64,000 nt of DNA from Carpediemonas membranifera. Lineage: Eukaryota > Fornicata. Under the pieces are notes generated by a model. The model had not been told where the DNA came from. It searched no databases and saw only the letters and a list, made by a program, of their open reading frames with translations. Shown here in pieces: positions 48,448 to 57,983 of this stretch (position 1 is its first letter; every line of letters starts with the position of its first letter). Location: NCBI GenBank assembly GCA_019828565.1, contig JAHDYR010000019.1, positions 124,001-188,000 of the forward strand, read 5' to 3'. Both the position numbers and the translations under genes were made by a program.

Positions 48448-49290
48448 CACCCTTCATGTACCTTCTGGACCAATACCAGACCCGCCCTGACGGCAGGAAT
48501 GCTGAACTTCAGCTTGTCCTGGCCCACCGTCCGCACGAGCACGTAGTCCTGCGCCACGGTCACAATCTGGCCGGAGTAAGAGACGGGGTCAGTGTCAGGC
48601 CCGCCGACCGTCTCCCGAAGCTGGGTGATGATGATGCTGTCGCCCCTGGAGAACCGTTGGCCGCAGATCATGAGCTCCAGGGACCTCTTGTCTGATGTGA
48701 TATATACAAGCTTCTCGATGGTGTCCAGGCCGGGTTCTCCCCTGCGGATGGCCTTGAGGTCCTCGTGGATCTCCGTCTGGGAAAAGGGGTCGATGCTCAC
48801 CCATTCCTTGTAGGACTTGGTAGTTGAGCGGGTGGACCTGCGCCGTGGCGCCTCTTCGTCGGCCTCTGCCTTGACAGGAACCTCGGGGAGCGCCTTTCTG
48901 AAGCTGAACTTGTGGAGCTCCTCTGCATACGACCGCCGGCTTTCGTTGATCTGCTGCAGTACGACATTCTTAACACGGTTCCTGGAGGTGTCGTAGTCCT
49001 CGTCGATTGCCTTGCGCTCGGCCCTGTACTGCCGCATGAGGAGCTCCGTGTCGGCACGCTGGGCGAGATCCAGGACCGACATCTCCCGCTCATGCTCCCT
49101 GGTGGCTTCATCGACCAGGGTTTGAAGCTCAAGCGATTCATTCTGAGTAAAGGCGTCGTTGTGCACCTACGTTCAAGATTCTCCCGACCTGTTCTGTGAT
49201 ACTCTTACTGTATTTCTCAAACAACTTTCTCTGAAGCTCTGCGATCTGTTTCCTCTTACTATCATCTTCTATCACCTTTGTATCTGCCAT
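48447..49290 (-). CDS. SDS3: SDS3/BRMS1-like subunit of a Sin3-Rpd3 histone deacetylase complex, two exons
   Basis: The exons are 49171-49290 and 48447-49142, giving 271 aa. An N-terminal coiled coil (RKQIAELQRKLFEKYSKSITEQV, continuing into EHEREMSVLDLAQRADTELL) joins a charged linker with RRRSTRSTTK. A TEIHEDLKAIRR block is like the EEIQEDL of SDS3. The C-terminal beta-rich module (MICGQRFSRGDSIIIT... SGQIVTVAQDYVLVRTV...KLKFSIPAVRAGLVLVQ) follows the human SUDS3 end as I recall it. These proteins scaffold Rpd3/HDAC1 in chromatin. The first 40 codons come from another frame via a 28-nt intron. The call is by family pattern. Confidence 0.78.
49143..49170 (-). other. Intron in the SDS3-like gene (28 nt, phase 0)
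   Basis: Donor GTAGGT, 3' end TTACTCAG. Removal joins EQVGRILN to NESLELQ. Confidence 0.85.
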
Positions 49291-49790
49291 TAGGTCCTGC
49301 TAGGCGGGAGTGCAGCGATATGCACAAATTGGCAATGGAAGTCGCGATCCCAAATCATCAAAGAGTCGTCAAGTCATCTCACATCTCAGCAGCAGTCAGA
49401 GAAATCTCAAGATCAACGTCGACGTCGGCATCATGTCAGGCTCCAACAGTAGTACAAGCCATTCGTGTCCAACCTGGCCAGTCACATTGCCCGGACTCAA
49501 GCCTCAGGGTCGGGCATAGCAGCGGTAACTGCGGAGAATTACAGCAAGTCTGAGGTAATGAATCGTGCCAGACCAAGAGCACTGGTTTGCTGGTCGGAAT
49601 ATCTTGCGAGAGACGCCGTGACACTGCATCAGTCAGATTACTGCAGTGCATCATTGCTTTCCCTATAATTATACTCGTATCAACGCTCGTCGTACTGTAG
49701 AGTGTGCCAGTTCCAAGGTAATTGCCTCATCCAAAATGATCGGATCATTTTTTTCATGAAAAAAGACTGAGAACGCTCGTTCGAGAAAAC
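49291..49790. other. Divergent promoter region
   Basis: 500 bp between a minus-strand gene and eL36 on the plus strand; orientation changes here. CCCTATAATTATACT at about 49660-49675 is a possible core promoter of eL36. Nothing else recognised. Confidence 0.45.
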
Positions 49791-50032
49791 ATGCCTTCCC
49801 AGCGTGCTGCTTTCCGTAACACTGTTGTCCGCGAGATCGTTGGCTTCGCTCCCTACGAGCGCCGTGCCCTTGAGGCCCTCAAGATTGGCAAGGACAAGCG
49901 TGCCCTTAAGTTCCTCAAGAAGCGCGTATGTTTCACTCTTAATAGGTCTTTACATAGCTCGGCACCCACTCCCGCGCCAAGGCAAAGCGTGAAGAGCTCA
50001 GCAAGGTTCTGATGCACCAGCGTGCTCACTAA
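49791..50032 (+). CDS. RPL36: Ribosomal protein eL36, two exons, short N-terminus
   Basis: The exons are 49791-49925 and 49958-50032, giving 69 aa. The conserved core [33 protein letters not shown], then [14 protein letters not shown] after splicing, matches eL36. Human L36 is 105 aa, so about 30 N-terminal residues are absent. I saw no upstream acceptor of the local type, though a further exon cannot be excluded. It is a structural protein of the 60S subunit. Removing the 32-nt intron is required to obtain LGTHSRAK. Confidence 0.93.
49926..49957 (+). other. Intron in eL36 (32 nt, phase 0)
   Basis: Donor GTATGT, 3' end TTACATAG. Removal restores [11 protein letters not shown] of the family. 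Confidence 0.93.
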
Positions 50033-50345
50033 GCGGTATTAAACGACGGTTCGTTGTGGCGTACAATTTGTAGCGCCACTGAGAGACTCCTGAGGGAGTT
50101 TGTGGCACACCTGATGGACTTTATCTTTCTTTGAGATGGCGAGTATGTCATGTCATGTTCATCGTCGTTGCCTGTCGGCGGATGAATGCTACTCGCTGAA
50201 TGTGTAAGGAGGGCCTAAGAAATGCATCTATCACGCTGAGAGAGAAGACAAGGCTACGTCTCGGGTGGCCGGGTCCATTTATATGAGCGATAAATGGGTT
50301 TGTTCGTGAGGTTGGTTGCACGCTGAAGCGTAGAGAACTGCTGAG
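50033..50345. other. Intergenic stretch
   Basis: 313 bp. TATTAAACG follows the eL36 stop within 12 nt. CCATTTATATGAGCG (about 50274-50288) is a TATA-like candidate for MAK16. Confidence 0.45.
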
Positions 50346-51026
50346 ATGAATCAGAACACAAATAACCACTCCGATGAAGTGATCTGGAACGTTCTGAAGC
50401 ATAGCTTTTGCTCACACATGGTGAAGACGAAGAAACAGACGTTGTGCCGCTATAGGTACAATGTGAGCGGCGTTTGTGATAGAAAGAGTTGCACTCTGGC
50501 TAACGCGGAGTATGCTACCATCCTAGAGGAGAAGGGCAAGCTCATCCTGTTTGTGAAGGCCGCCGAGCGTGCTTACAATCCCGCCGATATGTGGGAGCAA
50601 ACCGAGCTCTCCACGGACCTGGAGGAGGCCAAGCAGCAGATCACGACCGAGGCAGGGCATCTGGACCAGTATATTATCGATAACCTCCACAACCGGTTCG
50701 AGCGCCTCACCGCCATGCTCAAGAGGATGAAGTCGCTCAAGAACAAGGTCCAGCCCAAGCTCGTCGCCATCAACAAGAAGGTCGAGCGTCGTGAGCGGAC
50801 CCGGCAAGCCAAGGCGCTCGTTGCTGCCAAGATCGAGGGCGGCATCAAGAGTGAGCTGCTCGCCAGACTCAAGGAGGGGTCGGCGTACAACGACATCTAC
50901 AACTTCCACAAGGAGGCGTATGCTGATGAGGAGGAGGAAGAAGACGCCGGGTTTGACCAGGAGTTTGTCGGGGAGTTTGAGTACGAGGCCGAACTCGAGG
51001 ACATGGAGGACACCCTCCAGGAATAA
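50346..51026 (+). CDS. MAK16: MAK16 homologue, 60S ribosome biogenesis
   Basis: A 226-aa nucleolar protein needed for 60S precursor assembly with RPF1. The N-terminus has the family pattern DEVIWNVLKHSFCSHMVKTKKQTLCRYRYNVSGVCDRKSC, with conserved cysteines that bind a 4Fe-4S cluster in yeast, then EEKGKLILFVKAAERA and a basic NKKVERRERTRQAKAL block. The C-terminus is acidic (DEEEEEDAGFDQEF), as in orthologues but shorter than the about 300-residue animal forms. The stop TAA is followed directly by AGTAAAC. Confidence 0.95.
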   Translation: MNQNTNNHSDEVIWNVLKHSFCSHMVKTKKQTLCRYRYNVSGVCDRKSCTLANAEYATILEEKGKLILFVKAAERAYNPADMWEQTELSTDLEEAKQQITTEAGHLDQYIIDNLHNRFERLTAMLKRMKSLKNKVQPKLVAINKKVERRERTRQAKALVAAKIEGGIKSELLARLKEGSAYNDIYNFHKEAYADEEEEEDAGFDQEFVGEFEYEAELEDMEDTLQE

Positions 51027-51032
51027 GTAAAC
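51026..51032 (+). terminator. Putative poly(A) element AGTAAAC at the MAK16 stop
   Basis: AGTAAAC shares its first A with the TAA stop. Confidence 0.5.
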
Positions 51033-51129
51033 ATATGCGGTTCAGACGACACGGCGTCCCAGAGCAGGGATCCAACGACGACTGGTGATCGATTTGCCAG
51101 TTTTGGCCACAAAATTCGTCATCATACAA

Positions 51130-53025
51130 ATGTCTGTGAGACTGGAGCTAGAGCACGCTATAGGGCTTTCTTCAATCGCTAATGTGCTAAAAATCCATCC
51201 TGATGGCCAACATTTGATCTATCCCGCCTGTGGAACAGTAATCATCAGCGACATGCTTGATCCTACCGATCAGGCGTTCATGAGAGGCCACAACGACCAC
51301 ATCACATGCCTTGATGTGTCCAGATCCGGGAAATTCATTGTTACTGGCCAGGCTGGCTACGATTCGGACGTCATTCTGTGGGACTACGACAAGAAGACGA
51401 TGCTCAGCCAGCTGTCGGAGCACGATAACGGCGTCAACGCAGTATCCTTCGCCCCCGATGAGCGTTTCTTCGTTTCCGTCGGCTGTGTCCACGACCGCAA
51501 GCTCATTGTCTGGGAGACTGCGACCGGCTCCATCGTCGCCATCACCGGCGTGAACTACGACGTCAAGGTTGCCTCCTTCCTCGGCCGCACGGTAGATCTC
51601 AAGGGCAGGCCCCAGTCGACCTACCGCATCGTCACCTGTGGCAGCGAGGGCCAGCTCGACGAGTGGATCCTCAACCCGGCTGACGGGACCATCGCCCAGA
51701 GACCCATGGGCACCAGGTCGGTCCAGCGGTCCTTCCTCTCAATCCAGGCCAGCCCGGACGGCCAGCACATTTTCGCTGCGACGTATAGTGGAGATGTACT
51801 AATTTTCTCGGTTACCACGGGCAAGCTGGTCCAGACAGTGCCTGTGTCCGACGGCGAGGCGAATACTATCATCGTCGAGCCTATCGGACATGCCGCGAAC
51901 GAGCCGTCCGATGCCACCGAGCGTTTCTACTACCGCACATACGCCGCCGAGGGCCAGGCGACGACCACGCTTTCCGTAGCAGGTGGGGATGGACTGGTCT
52001 ACACGTACGAGGGCCACCCCGGAGCGACGTGGGTTAAGGTGGATGCCGTCGCCGTCGATGCGGGGGTCACCTCACTGTGCAGGGACCCCACCGGCGGCTG
52101 CGTCGGCTGCACCAAGCGCGGCACGATCTTCCGCATTGACGTGGACGGTGTCGTGGACACCGTGGCCGAGAACCACACGGGTCCCATCGTCGGGTCAGCC
52201 TTCCTCGACCAGACGGAGGAGCTCTTCGTCGCCGTGTCGGAGGATAAGACCGCCAGGGTCTGGGATCTTGCAGACTACGGCGTCGCACTCACCGTGCGGC
52301 TGCCGTACGTCCCCACATGCGTCGCCATCGCCGACATCTGCATCCTTGTCGGCTTCGAGAACGGATGCGTCGGGTGCTACGACGCAGAGACCGCTGAGGA
52401 GCTTTGGACAGTCGCTGACGCGGACCCACAGGGCGTCACGTCCATCGCAGCCAACGCCAGGGACGCTGTCTTCGTCACAGGCGGCCGCACGGGCGATGTT
52501 CGGCTTTGGACATTCCGTAGGGCCCTCAAGTTCAGCGCCAAGGAGCATCGGGGATCAGTGACCGACGTGGTACTGCTCAACGACGGCCAGCACGCCCTGA
52601 CATCCGGCCAGGACCATAGCCTCATCCTATGGGACCTGGCTCGCGGTTGCAGAGTCAAGCAACTGCTTCTCAAGTCAGGCAGCGTCAACGGTATCGCGTT
52701 GGGCCAGGACCAGCGGTATGCCGTCTCTATCGGATCAGATCGCCGTATCCATTACTGGGATCTAGCCAAGGAAACTCCGATCCTGGTCAACGGGGCACAC
52801 GACGCCGAGATCACGGCCGTGGCTCGTGTCAAAGATCTCGTCGTGACCGGTGACTCGGATGCGACTGTGCATTTATGGGAATGGGACGAGCGTGACCCGC
52901 CGACGGAGCCTCTACAGGCCGTCCGAATCCACTCGGCCGCTGTGACGTCGATCATCGGGCAGGGTGACGTGGTGGTGACTGGTGGTGCTGATGACAACCT
53001 CATGGTCTGGCGTATTGTGGAATAA
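51130..53025 (+). CDS. CFAP52: CFAP52 (WDR16) ciliary WD-repeat protein
   Basis: A 631-aa protein starting at MSVRLELEHAIGLSS (open frame from 51085). CFAP52 is a microtubule inner protein of doublet microtubules built of two WD propellers. Its opening (LKIHPDGQHLIYPACGTVIISD, FMRGHNDHITCLDVSRSGKFIVTGQAGYDSDVILWDY) follows WDR16 closely. At least ten WD units can be counted, among them EELFVAVSEDKTARVWDL, GQHALTSGQDHSLILWDL and GDVVVTGGADDNLMVWRI at the end. The length suits the family (about 620). The stop overlaps AATAAAG. It adds to the case for a motile flagellum. Confidence 0.94.
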   Translation: MSVRLELEHAIGLSSIANVLKIHPDGQHLIYPACGTVIISDMLDPTDQAFMRGHNDHITCLDVSRSGKFIVTGQAGYDSDVILWDYDKKTMLSQLSEHDNGVNAVSFAPDERFFVSVGCVHDRKLIVWETATGSIVAITGVNYDVKVASFLGRTVDLKGRPQSTYRIVTCGSEGQLDEWILNPADGTIAQRPMGTRSVQRSFLSIQASPDGQHIFAATYSGDVLIFSVTTGKLVQTVPVSDGEANTIIVEPIGHAANEPSDATERFYYRTYAAEGQATTTLSVAGGDGLVYTYEGHPGATWVKVDAVAVDAGVTSLCRDPTGGCVGCTKRGTIFRIDVDGVVDTVAENHTGPIVGSAFLDQTEELFVAVSEDKTARVWDLADYGVALTVRLPYVPTCVAIADICILVGFENGCVGCYDAETAEELWTVADADPQGVTSIAANARDAVFVTGGRTGDVRLWTFRRALKFSAKEHRGSVTDVVLLNDGQHALTSGQDHSLILWDLARGCRVKQLLLKSGSVNGIALGQDQRYAVSIGSDRRIHYWDLAKETPILVNGAHDAEITAVARVKDLVVTGDSDATVHLWEWDERDPPTEPLQAVRIHSAAVTSIIGQGDVVVTGGADDNLMVWRIVE

Positions 53026-53027
53026 AG
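53021..53027 (+). terminator. Putative poly(A) element AATAAAG overlapping the CFAP52 stop
   Basis: GAATAAAG contains the TAA stop. Confidence 0.5.
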
Positions 53028-53945
53028 AGCTTTTTCTTCTTCTCCGGGGATGCTCTTTTGGGACGTTGATTGTTTATCTCTCGGGATGCAAACTGTGCTT
53101 TGTCCAATGCACTGATGAAGCATGCGGGTAACCCATGGACACCTCATCGGGTGTCCAAGGAAGACAGCCAAATACCTTCCAATCACATGAGGCCATTGAA
53201 GATTCCCATTTTTTATCAGTGGTTCTGACTCTCGCCAGTCAATACAGGCTGGGGTTGTCAGCACTTCTGAACCGACTGGACTTGGTAGATGACGGGGGTG
53301 ACATTAAAGTCTGATCGAGTCGAAGTGTTTGATATCCAGTCGGCCGACTCAGTGACAAGCAGCAATTCCGGAGAGAACTTCGAGCGAGATTGAACTCAAG
53401 AAGGACCCGTGTCACCCAATGTCTCAAGTCATGACATCAATGTGAGTCAACCGGATCATTGGAATTTCATCATCATGACAATTTTGGTTGGCGAACTTCA
53501 TGAACGAGCCGGCCTACAAAGACGCGAGGTTACTTGCCTCCAGCTGCCCTCACCATGGTCCAAAGGCATGCCTAGGACATGGAATGTGGACGTAGGTAAG
53601 GTCCCCTTTGACCAGTCGGGCAACGAACGGTTGGGTTGCCTAAACTGCTGAGAATCACTTGATCACCGAAATCATCGTCTGAGCAACTCTGTAATCAGCA
53701 ACCATGGTCCTGCCGAGCATCTTCAAAAAGTCTGCTGTTTTCCCGTCGCGACCACCGTTGACCTTTCCGATAACTTGTCTTCCGATTTTGAGCGCGGCGA
53801 AAATTGGCAGCTACCCTTTCCATCATTTCTGCGTCTTTCCAGGCGGCTGCCGGGCGGTATCGGCTGACGAGTGGAGATTTACGGATTCTTTTTCTTCCTG
53901 TCGACTCCATCTGAAGTTACTCACAAAGAGCGAGCTAGTGACGAG
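53026..53945. other. 0.9-kb AT-richer intergenic region
   Basis: No credible frame in 53026-53945; short open stretches on both strands lack codon bias. ATTTTGGTTGGC at about 53483 also occurs near 13140 in another gap. No RNA gene recognised. Confidence 0.45.
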
Positions 53946-55133
53946 ATGGGAGCAATGAAGAACGTGCCTACCGATCTCATCATCAATGTTGCCTTTGCTG
54001 CTGGCCTCCTGTTCAACGGATGCTTCTCTACTATCTCTAGTAAGACCGCTTACCAGAGTTTTGCTGTTGGCATCGATAACGAGCGCCACGCTTTCAGCAA
54101 GCCTTGGTTCCAGACTCTCCTCATGTTCCTGGGCATGCTTGTCCTCCTTGTGATGTTTGTTTTTGAGAAGGTTCGCGAATATTACGGCTTCCTCCACGCC
54201 GAAGACTTCAAGCAGAAGAACGCTGCTTTCTGGAAGTACATGGTCAAATCTAGCATCATCTTGATGGCCCCCGGCCTCTTCGATCTCACCGCCACCGGTA
54301 TCTCCTCTATGGGCCTCGCCAACCCTGAAGTTTCCTCCTCGGTCTACCAGATGCTTTCGGGCGCTGTCATGGTCTTCTCTGGTCTCCTCTCCATCATCTT
54401 CCTCAAGACCAAGCTCGCCTCCTTCCAGTGGATCGGCATCGTCTGCTGCTGCATCGGCCTCGCCCTCGTCGGTCTCGCTTCTTTCCTTCCCAAGCTCCTC
54501 TTCGGCGACGGCATCGGCGACGCCAAGTCCCTCTTCATCGGCATGTTCGACATCCTCCTCGCCCAGTTCCTGTGGTCCTGCCAGTTTGTTGTTGAGGAGT
54601 TCCTGCTCCAGACACTCGATGCCTCTGCCGCCCAGGTTGTCGGCATGGAGGGCCTCTATGGCACCATCATCATGTCCGTCCTCGTCCTGCCCGCCCTCAA
54701 CATCCTCCCCGGCGCTGACGCCGGCAAGCAGGAGAACACGCTCGACACGTTCGTCATGCTGTGGAACCAGCCGCTCATCTGGATCCCCAACCTCATGTTC
54801 CTCCTCGTAATCATCGGATACAATTGGTGCGGCCAGAGCGTCACCAAGCGGCTGTCGTGCGTCCACAGAACCATCCTCGAGGCCTGCCGTAGCCTCTTCG
54901 TTTGGGTCGTGTCGGTCGCCATCTTCTATTTCTGCAAGATCTTCGGCCTTGCCTCCTTTGGCGAGGGCCTGACGCTCTTCTCCATCATCCAGCTGGCCGG
55001 GTTCATCGTACTGACCATCGGATCCCTCGTCCACAATGAGGTTATCAAGATCCCGGGGCTGCACTATGGCGAGGGCAGCTCCGCCGGAGACAAGGAGCCG
55101 CTCGTTGAGGAAGACGAGACCGCTCTTGAGTAA
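53946..55133 (+). CDS. SLC35F6-like transporter (DMT superfamily)
   Basis: A 395-aa multi-pass protein starting at MGAMKNVPTDLI (open frame from 53871). It has about ten hydrophobic helices of the drug/metabolite transporter fold and follows SLC35F6 (a lysosomal/mitochondrial-associated member): KPWFQTLLMFLGM, LMAPGLFDLTATGISSMGLANPEVSSSVYQMLSGAVMVFSGL, GIVCCCIGLALVGLASFL, ILLAQFLWSCQFVVEEFLL and VGMEGLYGTIIMSVLVLPALNILPG. The substrate is unknown. The C-terminal tail (GDKEPLVEEDETALE) contains EPLV after acidic residues, like an acidic dileucine signal. The antisense frame covering 53823-55142 is a shadow. Confidence 0.9.
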   Translation: MGAMKNVPTDLIINVAFAAGLLFNGCFSTISSKTAYQSFAVGIDNERHAFSKPWFQTLLMFLGMLVLLVMFVFEKVREYYGFLHAEDFKQKNAAFWKYMVKSSIILMAPGLFDLTATGISSMGLANPEVSSSVYQMLSGAVMVFSGLLSIIFLKTKLASFQWIGIVCCCIGLALVGLASFLPKLLFGDGIGDAKSLFIGMFDILLAQFLWSCQFVVEEFLLQTLDASAAQVVGMEGLYGTIIMSVLVLPALNILPGADAGKQENTLDTFVMLWNQPLIWIPNLMFLLVIIGYNWCGQSVTKRLSCVHRTILEACRSLFVWVVSVAIFYFCKIFGLASFGEGLTLFSIIQLAGFIVLTIGSLVHNEVIKIPGLHYGEGSSAGDKEPLVEEDETALE

Positions 55134-55135
55134 AG
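55129..55135 (+). terminator. Putative poly(A) element AGTAAAG overlapping the SLC35F6-like stop
   Basis: GAG TAA AG gives AGTAAAG with the stop inside. Confidence 0.45.
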
Positions 55136-55262
55136 GTGCCAAATTATTATCACATTCTGGGGGTTTGAAGGGTTGCGGACATGATTTCGGGATTCTTCTT
55201 GTGCGGAATTGTCAGATTTGACACATCATCAAACAACGAGTAGCTCTCGCCATTGACCGATT

Positions 55263-55989
55263 ATGAATCAGAGCGTGCACGATGGACTTGATGCGCATGA
55301 TGAAGCACAGATGAACACATACTCACAGTTCGCATCCGTTCGGAGGAAGCGGACAAAGAAGGAGATCGACGCCACGTTCCAGGCGTTCACGTCTGACGAG
55401 TACGTACACCCCAGTTCTATTACACAGGATCACAGAGGACTTCTACTCACGCGATGACTGCATTGATACTCTCATCCCTGCACTGAAGGAGCAAGTCCAG
55501 TCAAACCTTGAGGCTGAACAGGACGCCCTGTGGCGCTCCATCGGCGTACTCCTCAAGAACCTCCTCACACAAGCCAGCGCCCACGGAAACCCCCTGGAGA
55601 TCGACGTCACGCGCCTGGAGGACATGAAGGACATGCAAACAATCCAGCTCAACGGCACTGCGTCGCTAGCACCGCTCAGGAGCACGTTGCCGTCACTCGG
55701 CCGTCCGGACACGAAGGTGTACGACAGGATTAACGTGCTTCAGGACGAAAACGCCCGCCTGAAGAAGGAGCTGCAGGGTGTGTCGGCCGAGAACACGGAG
55801 GGCGCCGCCGACCGCCAGAGCATGGCAGATATGCTGAAGAACAGCGAGGCGGAGGTCCAGGCGCTGAAGAAGGAGATGGATAAGCGTCTCCAGGAGCAGA
55901 AGCAGTTCCAACTGCTGCAACAGATGCTCAAGAAGAAGAGCGAGACCATCAAGGAGCTCCAGGCTAAGCTGGACGCGGTGCAGCTGTAA
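55263..55989 (+). CDS. LZTFL1: LZTFL1 (BBS17) homologue, BBSome regulator, two exons
   Basis: The exons are 55263-55399 and 55428-55989, giving 232 aa (human 299). LZTFL1 binds the BBSome and controls its ciliary traffic. The N-terminal part, MNTYSQFASVRRKRTKKEIDATFQAF, resembles VINYMRFARSKR...VDSCFQDL. After splicing, SDEITEDFYSRDDCIDTLIP gives the conserved EDTF.ID region. The second half is a coiled coil (VLQDENARLKKELQ) ending in QMLKKKSETIKELQAKL, like the family's ILTKKNDQIKDLRKRL. The 28-nt phase-2 intron rebuilds the GAG codon. ATAAAC follows the stop. Confidence 0.87.
55400..55427 (+). other. Intron in LZTFL1 (28 nt, phase 2)
   Basis: Donor GTACGT, 3' end TTACACAG. Confidence 0.88.
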
Positions 55990-56148
55990 GATACGGATAA
56001 ACACACGGGATGAGGTCGGCTGGAGACTACCACTGTGGGCTAGGGCGACAGCGGTAGGGGGCTAGTATACAGACTAGATGGGTGATGGGAGAGCTGTACA
56101 TCTCATTTATGGTTCATATAACACTTTCGGACGACCAGAACAGACGAC

Positions 56149-56859
56149 ATGGTGAACTTCATCTCGCCCTCTATCCTGTCTAGCGACTTCGCCAATCTTG
56201 CTGAGGAGTGCTATAATGTTCTCAACGCCGGTGGCGACCGCCTTCACGTCGATGTTATGGTTTGTCCCTTTGATTCTCCAATACTCACCTAGGACGGCCA
56301 TTTTGTCCCTAACCTCACACTTGGAGCGCCCATTCTGAAGTCTCTCGTCAAGCGGATGAAGGAGAAGTATGCCACGAACGCGTACTACGACTGCCACCTC
56401 ATGGTCGCCGAGCCCGAGAAGTGGGTCAAGGACTTCGCCGCAGCCGGCGCTTCCATGTTCACCTTCCACATTGAGGCCACTAAGGACCCCGTGGCCCTTA
56501 TTCAGACGATCCGTGGGCACGGCATGGCTGTCGGTGTGTCCATCAAGCCCGGCACCCCGCTCTCCGTTACGGCTGGCTTCGGCAAGACCGACATCCTCTC
56601 CATGGTTGACCTTGCCCTCGTCATGACTGTTGAGCCCGGGTTCGGTGGCCAGTCATTCATGGGTGACATGCTCGACAAAGTCCGCGAGATCCGAAAGCGT
56701 TACCCCGACCTCGAGATCCAGGTCGACGGCGGCGTCTCCGTAGACACCATCAAGCAGTGCGCTGAAGCTGGTGCCAACAACTTTGTGGCTGGTACTGCCA
56801 TCTTCAAGGCCGAGGACTGGGCTGCGACCATCGCCGAGATGAAGGCTCTCGCTAAGTAG
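56149..56859 (+). CDS. RPE: Ribulose-phosphate 3-epimerase, two exons
   Basis: The exons are 56149-56259 and 56293-56859, giving 225 aa. This TIM-barrel enzyme interconverts ribulose 5-phosphate and xylulose 5-phosphate in the pentose phosphate pathway. Conserved blocks are present: [32 protein letters not shown] across the splice site (metal-binding His and Asp), [23 protein letters not shown] and [11 protein letters not shown], with [10 protein letters not shown] at the phosphate site. The 33-nt intron falls exactly between VM and DGHF. Full length; cytosolic. Confidence 0.97.
56260..56292 (+). other. Intron in RPE (33 nt, phase 0)
   Basis: Donor GTTTGT, 3' end TCACCTAG. It splits HVDVM from DGHFVPN. 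Confidence 0.96.
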
Positions 56860-57002
56860 ATCTTGATGTTTAAAAGTTTATTACTGCTGCGCTCGATTGC
56901 TCGGCTGACGAATCGCTCTTCCAGATGGTCGCGATTGGTACCGATTTGATGGCGTCAAGCAGCAGCGATTGCAAACGCTCTTGTCGAATCGAACTTACGG
57001 CC

Positions 57003-57749
57003 ATGGCGCGAACGTTCAAGGAATGGATTCGCTTCCTCGTGTTTTGGATTGATTTTGGCTTCCACTACCAGGTTTTGGCAACGGTGCTTTGCATTGCGCT
57101 CCTTCCTTTCCGTGGGGCTCGGAAAGCAACAATTGCGACACACAAGATCATCTTTAGCTGCTATTGGCCACAACTCACAGTTGTGAACGGTACTTTGGAT
57201 GATTTCGAGAAGTTTGAAGGTGTCGTCGCAAGTTGCCACAAGGGCTTCTTCGATTTCTGCATCGGTGGCATGTACTCGAGTGCTTTCGTCGGCCGCATGC
57301 TCGCCGCCATCTGCGTCCCGTTCAACTCCGTCCTCACCTTCCTCGGCAGTGGCATGTACCTAGTCATCCGCCGCGGTAAGTTCCAGGAGGACCCGAACGC
57401 CCTCGTCAACAAGGTCAAGAAGTTCCTCGAGGACTATCCCAGGCTCCTGGTGTTCCCTGAAGGCCATAGGTTCCAGCAGCGCGGCCTTCTCCGGCTGAGG
57501 ACCGGGTTCATCAGGATTTGCTACGGTCTGGGCGTCCCAGTGATGGTTGCCCCCATGGAGGGCAGCCAGAACATCATCAACGAAAAGACACTCACTATTC
57601 GCCGCGGGATGCCGCTCGTTCTTGTGCACGGTGGCGTGGTGAGCCCGGAAGACTATGATGACTGGAAGCCTTTCTATGAGGAGTTCAAAACCAGGTTCGA
57701 GAGGGCCTACGACGAGGCCTGCAGAGTCTACGATGAGCTCACGGCCTAA
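57003..57749 (+). CDS. PlsC-family glycerolipid acyltransferase (LPAAT-like)
   Basis: A 248-aa membrane acyltransferase, probably acylating lysophosphatidate or a related lysolipid. The HX4D catalytic motif is in SCHKGFFDF (about residues 79-87). The acceptor-phosphate motif is FPEGHRF, a variant of FPEGTR with His for Thr. VPVMVAPMEG matches motif IV. An N-terminal hydrophobic segment (VLATVLCIALLPF) anchors it. I chose Met 57003 (MARTFKEWIRF) because it abuts the membrane segment; an in-frame ATG at 56925 would add 26 unremarkable residues. TTAAACG follows the stop by about 30 nt. Confidence 0.85.
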   Translation: MARTFKEWIRFLVFWIDFGFHYQVLATVLCIALLPFRGARKATIATHKIIFSCYWPQLTVVNGTLDDFEKFEGVVASCHKGFFDFCIGGMYSSAFVGRMLAAICVPFNSVLTFLGSGMYLVIRRGKFQEDPNALVNKVKKFLEDYPRLLVFPEGHRFQQRGLLRLRTGFIRICYGLGVPVMVAPMEGSQNIINEKTLTIRRGMPLVLVHGGVVSPEDYDDWKPFYEEFKTRFERAYDEACRVYDELTA

Positions 57750-57983
57750 ATCGGCAGGCGGCGACTTATATTTTTAAACGAGTGTTGAGGCTTGCCCAGA
57801 GGATGAAAGCGTTGCAAGAGCTGGCAGGAGAGGACGATAGTCGCAAGGTCGGCTGAACACTCGGGTAGAGCTGGTGCGATGGTGCGTGTACGTAGCCGGG
57901 TATGTATTCGTGTATACTGATTGTCACAGGGCGGCGACTGTAGATGAGTCAAGCGACGGAATTCGGGAAATTCTCAGCAGGCA

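Noticed and set aside
13140-53495. ATTTTGGTTGGC shared by two intergenic gaps (about 13140 and 53483)
   Set aside because: Twelve bases in AT-rich DNA with no extended similarity; likely chance.
53823-55142. 439-codon acidic minus-strand frame
   Set aside because: It is antisense to the SLC35F6-like gene, whose hydrophobic helices read as D/E/G on the other strand.
56925-57003. Upstream ATG of the acyltransferase
   Set aside because: It may be used, but the added residues show no signal or conservation; the start next to the membrane segment is preferred.
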